Assembly: GCA_001584585.1 (NCBI GenBank)
Contig: LSYV01000009.1
Location: 2,257,639 to 2,321,638 of the forward strand
DNA from: Gonium pectorale
Lineage: Eukaryota > Chlorophyta > Chlorophyceae > Chlamydomonadales > Volvocaceae
Direction: 5' to 3'
DNA: 64,000 nucleotides
Shown here: positions 56,473 through 64,000 of the stretch, in pieces
Layout of the letters: each line of letters starts with the position of its first letter
How positions within the stretch are numbered: the first letter of the stretch is position 1
The notes under the pieces: generated by a model
Databases searched by the model: none
Seen by the model: the letters and a program-made list of their open reading frames with translations, nothing else
Told to the model about the DNA's origin: nothing
Translations under genes and position numbers: made by a program

Positions 56473-59400
56473 ATGCGCCCCCAGCGCGGCGGGATCCGCC
56501 CCCCGGAGCGGCAGCGCGACCTCGTGGTCGTTGTCATCCTCACCATTGCGGGCATTTGCTCGTTTTCCCAGCTCGCCAAGCCATTCTGCGAGGGCCAGCC
56601 TCACAGCCTCTCGCCCAGCTCGAGCGTCCTGCGCTCGTTTCCATGCCAGGGTAGCGCATCGCGAAAGGCTGTATGGGTGCTCATCAGAGCGCCATGGGTG
56701 CTCTATGCGTTATGGACAACAAAGCTTACAGACCTGTGGCTAGGTCTCAGCGTGGCCATTTGGATAGGCCGCCTCGTGTGCGCGCTCCTCCTGCCCGACC
56801 CCCTCTACGCGGACGTCATTGCGCCTCTGCTGACTTATTTGGTCCGTAATGTCGCCTGCTTGTTTCACGTTTGGCTCGGTCCACAGCATGTTCCAAGCGC
56901 CATGGCCGTCTTCTCCAACCTCTCCATTCTGCTGGTACCTTTCGACATTTGTGTGTTTCTGACGTGTCAGGTGAGCTGCTTACGACCTAGTATCAAATCC
57001 ATCGAGCCAGCCCGCATTCCGCGAAGTGGGTAACCCCAACGCACTGATACCCCCGGCCGGTTGAGATCCCCGCCTTCCCGCCCCCCCCTTCGCTGGCGCC
57101 CGGCCCTTTTCCAGAGCCACCGCGTCTGGACGGAAACGGTCCATGCCGTCCTCAGCACTGGGTGCACCGCGCTTCTCGCCACATGGTACTCGCACAACCC
57201 GGCTGTGGACCTCAACTTTTGGGCTCTGCTGGCACCTAAGCTGCTAGTTGCGTCATTAACACTCTACCTCCACCTTGTCTTCATGGGTCGCCGCCGCCAG
57301 CTGGGGCGACAGCCCGGCGGCCAGTCCGGCCGCGCGCTCGTGACTTCTGGCTGTGGCCACCGTGGCGGCGGCGACGGCGCACAGAGTGGCGCGGCTCGCA
57401 AGGGCGGCAGCGAGAAGGGAGCAGGGCCGCAGCAGCAGCCGCGGCAGCCGCGTCCGCAAGGATGGTGGTGGTTGTGGTGGCGATCTCGGGACCAGCGGAC
57501 GCCGACCGTTGCGGCGGCGCGACCTGCAGCGATGGCCAATGCAATGGCGCACATGCGCATGGACCAGACAGGCTCAACTGCCGAGGAGCATGGCGACGGC
57601 AGCTTTGGCGCTGGTGCCGAGGCTTCAGCTGGGGCGGGACAAGGTCCTGAGTGGGGCGGGGCTGCGATGGCGGCCGCCGCGGCAACAGCACTGATTGGGG
57701 GCAGCGCTGTCGGGGCCACCGCGCTGCAGAGCGGGGGAGGGACAACCGCTCCCGCATCCCCGCCCGGGGCCATCGTGGCTTCTGCGACTGCGGGGCCCGT
57801 ACGACCGTTCGGGATAGACGCTGCCAACGTTGTGACACGCGACGGCGGCGCCAGAAGCTCCCACTCCTACGACGATGCCAGCCGCCGTGACATTGGCGTT
57901 GAGGCTGCTGCGGAGAGCTCCGGTCCCAGTCCCAGAAGTGACGGGGGCCGCAGTAGCCGCAGTAGCAACGGAAGCAGAGGGTTCGCCCCTGGAAGCGGCT
58001 CAGCATCCCACCACCGCCACCACGACCACCGAAGGCTGGCAGCGGCCGCGGATGCTGCGGCCGGACTGCGACGACGCGTGCCGCCGTACCGTCCGTACAT
58101 CCGTCGTGCCACGCAGCTGCTCAAGCTGTCCGATTACGAGCCACGGCAGTTGGGGCCCGGCTGGGAGGAGCAGCTGAAGGCGGAGCTGGAGGCCCGGGGC
58201 GAGCGGCTGGCGGCCGTGTACGTTCGTGCGGGGTGCATCGAGCTGCTGTTGGAGTTGATAGAGGCGCATCGAGGAGTTGAGGAGCGCGGCATCGGAGCCA
58301 AGGGCGCCGGGAAAGGAGCCAGTGGGGACAGCGGCAGCGGCTGCAGCAGCAACGGCAGAAGCAACGGCAGCAGCAACGGCAGCAACAACGGCAGCGACGC
58401 TGTGGGTATAGTAGCGGACCTTCAAGACCCGGCTTTCCTGGCCGCCATCCTGCGGGCGCTAGGGCTGCCTTCGGCTCCGGCGCCGGTCGCGATCGCCGGG
58501 GCAGATGCCGGTGCGTTGCCCCGTGTCCAGGTCCTGGGGTCGCTGCAGGGGCCTGCGCCGGCCTTCATACCGTTGCCGGGTCTCCAAGCGGGGCCAGGGC
58601 CGAGGGGGCAGGCTAGCGACATGACCGAGGCACAGCCGCCCATCTCCCTGTCGCTGCGCCCCCGGGCAGTGCTGCTGCCGACCCAGGGGTTTAGGTCGGG
58701 GCTGCTGGTGCTGGATCTCACTGCGACGGGCCTGCCGCACGTGACACTGCCTGGTCAGGAGGCGGGTGGCGGGGGTGCGGACGCGGGCTCCCTGCTGGAG
58801 GTGCTGGTGCGCTCGCGCAACCGCTACCTGCCCGCCCGGGTCCGCGCCCATGCCGCTGCCGTGCCGGGCGGCAGTGGCTGCAGTGGCGGCGGGCCCGAGC
58901 ACTCTGTCCAGGCCGGTGTGCGCTTTGAGGTGGAGCTGGAGGCGGAGGGGCTGCAGGCGGGGCTGGCACAGGTGCGTGAGGCGTGTGGCTATTGCGCCCC
59001 CTCGCGTCAGGTGGTCATGTGTTACGGAGCACTTGATGTATGGCACGGCATACAGTGGAGTCGTCCTGAAGCCCTTGATTTGTTAGGCCCCGCTTGTTCC
59101 GAGTGCAGGCATGCCGCTTGCTTTCGCTGCTCAACCCCCTGCACGTCCTCCGCCCTGCAGGTTGACCTCCGGCTGGGCGGCCGGCTGCTGCGCGCGCTGC
59201 CGTTGCTGCTGCTGCCAGCCGGGAGGGAGGACCTGGCGACGGAGCTGGCTACGATGGAGGAGGAGGAGCCGGCGGAGGTGGAGCTGGTAGCGGCTCTAGG
59301 AGCGATGGAACAGAGTGATGATGTCGGGGACCTGGTGTACGACCTATCCGAGCTGTTGTACGGCGACTTGGACGAGCGCGGCGCCGACGCTTTGGCTTCG

Positions 59401-61322
59401 CATCTGCTGGCGTATGCGGAGGTGGTGGGCCTGCCCGCCACCGCGGCGACCGTCCGTGCAGCTGTTGGGATGTGGGGCTTGCCGGCTCAGGAGGGCACGG
59501 CGTGTGGTGCGGCGGCCGCCGGTGGCCTTCCGGTCTTAGCCGGCGGCGGCCCCAGCTGCAGCAGCTGCTCGGCGGCCGCCAGCGAGCAGCAGCCTTCATC
59601 TCCTGCCGGGCCTCGTCCTTCGGCTTCTTCCTCCGCCCGGCCATCCGCGTGGCGCGACGTGCGCTGGGCGCTGCTGCTCAGCCTGGGCCTGGTCCGCGAG
59701 GGACCCGAGGAGGCGGAGGCGTTCCGCGCCGCAGCGGACGGCTGGGCGGCGGCGCAGGCGCACATCATGTGGGTCGCGGGGAGAGGCTCCCTTTCGTTCC
59801 ACTCCCCTTGCTGGCAATCACGTGTGTGCTGTATGCAGGCACGTGTGTGTTTGCAGGGAAAGTGCGAGGGGCCGTTCAGTTCGTTGCCGTACATCCGTTG
59901 GGAAGTGCGAGGGAGGGGGCTCCATTCCATTCGGGATATGTCCTGCCCCACCGGGCGTCTGTACGGTAGCCGTTGAAGGCTGACGGGTCTAGCCATTGTT
60001 TGGCGCCCACCTACGTTTGTCGTTTGCCCCACCTCGACCCCGCCCCGCTAGCAACGTTATCGAGATTCTGGTAGTCCTCACGGCCATGCTCAGGGCCGGC
60101 CGCGACAGCATTAACGCCTTCAAACTGGGGGTGGCGGTGCTCCGGGTCTCCGTGAGCCTCGCCGCCGCCGCCGCCTGGCTGCTGCTGCAGCCGCCAGCCT
60201 GGCGGCGTCTGGCGGCCTCGGTGGTGGGCGCGCGCCATGCCGTGATTCTGACCAGCAAGGCTCTGCTGCTGTGGCTGAGCGCCCCGATCGCAGGCGCCAG
60301 CTTCCACTGGCGCGGCGGGCTGCTGGTCCTGGACGGTGTGTTGCTGCCCGCAACCAGCCCGGTAAATGCTTGGGGCGGTGGGAGCTTCTGTCGGTCTTGG
60401 AGCACCCGTAAAGGGCGGTGAGGCGCTCTGTGGACTTTGACCTGCCTATATTTGCATGAGGGGGCTTGCGGATACCTTAGTGCCATCGACGGTCTTCTGC
60501 CGGCCCCCGGCCTGAGCATAAACGCGCTTGTTGCCGTAAGTCGCGCGCTCGGATCATTTCCAAGAATGCGAGCAAAAGGTGCAGCAAGCAATGACACCTA
60601 GCATGCAGGCCGGGTGCGCGTGTTCGGGCTGCGGGCAGGGTCCCCGCTGTCTTAAGCGGCGGAAGTCCCTGTCTCTCCCCCTTGCTTCTGTCATCCACGG
60701 TAGTTAAAGCTCGCAGCCGATTTCTGCCCGTGACCTGCATGTCTAGCTTTCGGGTCTACTAGGCGGGCCCACTGCACGTATATGTTGCGAACCCATTCTG
60801 AACCGCATATATTGCACATTCTCTGTCAGGGGATGATGCGGATGTCCAGCAGCCCTGTCACTGGTGCTTGCGCCCTTCAAATCTCAGGTTTACACCTCCG
60901 TCCCTCCTGCCCCGCAGCTGTCCCTGGCATTCGCCCTGCTCCTGTCGGCTCTGCGCCTGCCATTGAATGCTGCTAGGTTTGCGATGCTTGCGTCTGGGCT
61001 GGGCGCGGGACAAAGCTCGGTGGCAGCAGGAGCAGGAGCTCCGTCCGGTCCCGGTGGCTTGTCGCTGACCGGCCGGGCGCTGCTGTTGGCCGCCTGGGTG
61101 GAGGTGGTGGCGCTGGCGACCACCCTCGCCTGCAACGTGTACCTGAGGCTGGGGTGCCGGAGGGGCCGCGGAGGCCCGCGGACAGACGAAGCAAAGCAGC
61201 AGCAGGGAAGCGTGCCCCACAAGGCGGAGTGGGCGGGGCCGGGTGCGAAAGGCCACCGTATGCCCCTTTCGGCGTCTACGAGCAGGGAAGGCGAGGGGGC
61301 CCTGCAGGAACGCATCGGATGA
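56473..61322 (+). CDS. Copy D: multi-pass membrane protein with SPL1/12-like core, 1225 residues
   Basis: Exons 56473-56970, 57115-58971, 59161-59768, 60052-60361 and 60918-61322 with phases 0, 0, 2, 0. It begins MRPQRGGIRPPERQRDL, matched by copy E, then LVVVVILTIAGICSFSQLA, LGLSVAIWIGRLVCALLLP, VIAPLLTYLVRNVACLFHVW and LLVPFDICVFL. Exon 2: HAVLSTGCTALLATWYSHNP, PKLLVASLTLYLHLV, a linker of about 250 residues rich in Gly/Ala/Ser, then PYRPYIRRATQLLKLSDYEP, RQLGPGWEEQLKAELEARGE and VYVRAGCIELLLELIE. A Ser/Asn/Gly run lies near 58340-58395. Then LSLRPRAVLLPTQGF, LEVLVRSRNRYLPARVRA and VDLRLGGRLLRALPLLLLPA. The C-terminus is longer than in the other copies. A TGTAA at 61725-61729 may end the transcript. 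Confidence 0.8.
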
Positions 61323-61724
61323 ATACCAAGTGATGGTGGAAGGAATGCGCGTAACGGCGCGTGGTGCATTTCGGGAGACTGAGGGCATTCATCATATGCC
61401 CCTGCAATGCACAGCATCCGGAAGGGCGAACGAAGGGGCTTATAAGCTGCTGAGGTTTTGGGAGCTCGAAGGGCCTGAGTCTGAGCCCGTGGTGGTGTGT
61501 ACAGGCCTGTAGCACGGGGCTCCAGTTTTCCATCACTGCCGTCTGCGTTTTTGGCGTTACCAAACAAATCCGGTCTGCGGCGAGTCGGCTATGACGGACC
61601 GTCCTGCAATAATCTGGCGGCTTCCGTTGGGGCAGAAGCCAATATGATTTCGAGGAAAGGGCCTATCCTGCGAATCACGTGAATGGGGCGTGTACGGATG
61701 CGGTGTCTTCAATTGTGTATGGTA

Positions 61725-61729
61725 TGTAA
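61725..61729 (+). terminator. Candidate TGTAA polyadenylation signal of copy D
   Basis: TGTAA about 400 bases downstream of the copy D stop codon, a typical 3'-UTR length for volvocalean genes. It is the first plus-strand TGTAA I noticed after the stop. Confidence 0.35.
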
Positions 61730-62781
61730 CACGAGCGGTTTGTCTTTCTCCATGTGCGGTACTAACTGCAAGGGCGCTGGTACCTGCGTTGTACGGAACT
61801 ATGTGATGTACAGGAACTCACAGAACCGTCTATGGGCGCGCAACCCTTCGGCCAGGCCTTTAACTGCTGCTTGTGTAGTGCTGGATTGCCGGCATGTCGG
61901 TTTTACCGGAAGATCTGAGTGGGATGTTGACCCCGTGGACCTATGGCCTGCATGTTAGAACAGTGTTGTCTGCAACAGGTCATGACGCACAGGGGAGCCG
62001 TCAGGGGCGCACTCCCCTGGTGGCGCAGTGGGGGTTACATTGCAGTTCATCAGGTCCTGAGGCAAGGCGCTAACTGTCCATATGGTAGCTTGCTTCAGCG
62101 GCGCAATGCATGCCACTCGTTGATTTTAAGTTGTTTGGCGCTGGTGCCGTCGACCCTATTGCCGTACCAAATGATGGAGCGCTGTTCATTATCAGGAATT
62201 CGTCATGGGGCTACCTGCATTACCAGGCGTCGCGCCCGAAGCCGAAGCAGATTCACGGGGTGGCGTCAAGACGCAGGGTCGCAAGGTGGTCCCGCTTGAC
62301 AAAAGCTGACCGCCTTCCTTGTCTTGTAGTAGGTGTGAGGCAGCCCATTTCTTTGTTTGGGCGTTTGAGTTAAAGTGTATTGAATCTTGGAAGCGCGTTT
62401 AAGAGGTCTTGGTCCGTTATGCCGTGTTATGCATAACAGTTTATAATATACAACAAGGCTGTAGCGAGCACTACTGGCCACCCTGCCCACGCTTCTTGCC
62501 AATAGCAATGCCAATCTTTGTTTGGCCTGCGGTAAGGCATCTAGCAGCCTGGGGTATGACAGGGGCCGTGCGGCTCTCACAACGGCCCGGGCGCAACCCC
62601 GTTTCAACGGCGTTGCACTAAGGTCTGGTAACCGCTGAGCGCCGTCGGACCGGTGGCTGTGACGACAACACCACCGCAGCTCAACCTTGAAACCTTGCAG
62701 TATACCAGGTAAAGTTCTACACACCGGGTAAACTGGTAAGCCGGTCTTTGGGGGCCGGGACGAACGTCACATGCCTTGAAC

Positions 62782-62802
62782 CAGGGGAGAGGTTCTCCCC
62801 TG
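62782..62802. other. Short perfect inverted repeat
   Basis: CAGGGGAGA-GGT-TCTCCCCTG: a nine-base stem with a three-base loop, embedded between two copies of GCCTTGAAC. It is not followed by a T-run and lies in intergenic DNA, so a role is not assigned. Confidence 0.5.
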
Positions 62803-63162
62803 CCTTGAACTAAACCCGCCCGCCCTACCGGAAACGTCGCGCCTTCGGGTATGTATGACCGTAGAGGCGGGCTTCCTCTTTCTCTGCAGATTTATCTATT
62901 TTTTCACATACAGATACACATTACAGGCTCCCCAGAGGGGCTACAGGCCACACGAGCCGACTGGCTCCCGGCCCGCCATAGCAGAGTGTGTGGGACACCC
63001 GTTGTCTAAGCCGTGAGGCCCAGCACGAAAAACAAATGCGGCATTCAGTGCGGCCCGGGCGGTACCCCGTGTCAACTATGCAGGATGTACTACAATTACA
63101 CATACTGTCTTTGTTTTTCCAAGTATCAATCCCAATTCTTCCCCAATGCCCAGCCTGCAAAA

Positions 63163-64000
63163 ATGCGCCCCCAGCGCGGCGGGATACGCCCCCCGGAGAG
63201 GCAGCGCGACCTCGTGGTCGTTGTCATCCTCACCATTGCGGGCATTTGCTCCTTTTCCCAGCTCGCCAAGCCATTCTGCGAGGGCCAGCCTCACAGCCTC
63301 CCGCCCAGCTCGAGCGTCCTGGGCTCGTTTCCCTGCCAGGGTAGCGCGCTGCGGAAGGCCGCATGGTTGCTCAGCAGAGCACCATGGGTGCTCTATGCGT
63401 TATGAACAACAAAGCTCGCTGACCTGTGGCTAGGTCTCAGCGTGGCCATTTGGCTGGTTCGCCTGGCGTGCGCGCTCCTCCTGCCTGACCCCCTCTACGC
63501 GGACGTCATTGCGCCTCTGACGACGTACGCCGTTCGTACCATCACTTACATGTTCCACATTGGGCTCGGTCCGCAGCACGCCCCCAGCATCGTCGCTATG
63601 AACTGCGCCTTCTCTGCGAAGCAGGCGCCATTCGACATATTCATTTCTATGACCAGTAAGGTAAATTGCCCGGGCCGTCTGGATAGGTTAAGCCGCAGCA
63701 GCACACGTGCCGTGCCTTGCCTCCCTGGCCAGCTCGCAAACCCTTCAGCCGACTCCCCTGGAGCCTTGGGAGTTAGTTGGTTGGCCTGCTAACAGGTCTA
63801 ACACACGCCTTCTGTCCTCCCCCCCACACCTCGCCATTCCGCCTGCGGCCCCAGGGCCGGAGCATCTGGGCCGAAGCCGCCCATAATGTCCTCAGCACTG
63901 GCTGCACCGCCCTTCTCGCCACGTGGTACTCGCGCAACCCGGCTGTGGACCGCAGCTTCTGGGATCTGCTGGCACCCAAGCTGCTCGTCGCCTCAATCAA
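63163..64000 (+). pseudogene. Copy E: fifth family member, 5' part, in-frame TGA in exon 1 (right edge)
   Basis: Exon 1 63163-63660 has exactly the length of copy D exon 1 (498 bases), begins MRPQRGGIRPPERQRDL and ends at a GTAAAT donor in phase 0. Exon 2 starts at 63855 (SIWAEAAHNVLSTGCTALLA, TWYSRNPAVDRSFWDLLAPK) and runs off the window. At 63403-63405 the frame has TGA where copy D has TGG (Trp), after WVLYAL; the frame stays open on both sides. Either this copy is a recent pseudogene broken by one G-to-A change or the base is a sequencing error or allele. Everything else (splice sites, membrane segments) looks intact. Confidence 0.6.

Larger units (their letters stand above)
61323..63162. 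other. Intergenic between copies D and E
   Basis: No supported gene. A perfect short hairpin lies at 62782-62802 (9-base stem CAGGGGAGA with loop GGT), flanked by a direct repeat GCCTTGAAC (62773 and 62802). The segments CGGCCCGGGCGCAACCCCGTTTCAAC (about 62583) and CGGCCCGGGCGGTACCCCGTGTCAAC (about 63052) are near-copies 470 bases apart. Confidence 0.45.

Overview
The window looks like nuclear DNA of a volvocalean (Chlamydomonadales) green alga. The grounds are GC-rich coding exons split by many short GT-AG introns with GC-rich interiors, Ala/Gly/Ser-rich low-complexity proteins, a MYND-finger protein of the style common in these algae, TGTAA-type 3' end signals, and a mitochondrial glycine cleavage H-protein. 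Genus cannot be fixed from the sequence alone. I rebuilt gene models by joining open frames at splice sites whose intron phases agree.

Layout. (1) 91-1361, minus strand: 5' part of a membrane-anchored methyltransferase-like gene running off the left edge, followed by two clusters of a GC-rich minisatellite (about 1985-2345 and 3155-3330). (2) 3862-9641, plus: a six-exon, 1369-residue protein ending in a MYND zinc finger. (3) 12339-13270, plus: a complete five-exon glycine cleavage H-protein of 159 residues. (4) 14609-18221, plus: copy A of a membrane-protein family. (5) 20529-42535, plus: a giant gene of about 43 exons (about 4.84 k residues) joining a long Ala-rich helical rod to dozens of SFI1-type Trp repeats, as expected of a centrin-binding basal-body or centrosome protein. 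It contains a 20-N assembly gap flanked by identical 294-base copies. (6) 45209-50181 minus (copy B), 50842-55135 plus (copy C), 56473-61322 plus (copy D), and 63163 to the right edge plus (copy E, with an in-frame stop): the rest of the family seen as copy A.

The most interesting content is the A-E family. All four complete copies share five exons, with identical relative intron positions and phases (0, 0, 2, 0). Each encodes an N-terminal multi-pass membrane block, a variable low-complexity linker, a conserved soluble core and a C-terminal membrane block. The core resembles, in order, the conserved region downstream of the SBP domain in land-plant SPL1/SPL12-class proteins (a KLF-type segment ending in a YIRPGC-like motif, then an immunoglobulin-like-fold region), but no SBP zinc domain is present. 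This relationship is my inference from motif memory and needs a profile search. In the SFI1-like gene, eight consecutive exons are each exactly 99 bases (33 residues), while further downstream the same 33-residue unit occurs about ten times without introns in a single exon.

The remaining stretches (1362-1984, 9642-12338, 13271-14608, 18222-20528, 42536-45208, 55136-56472, 61323-63162) hold no gene I can support. I found no rRNA, tRNA, CRISPR array or intact transposon.
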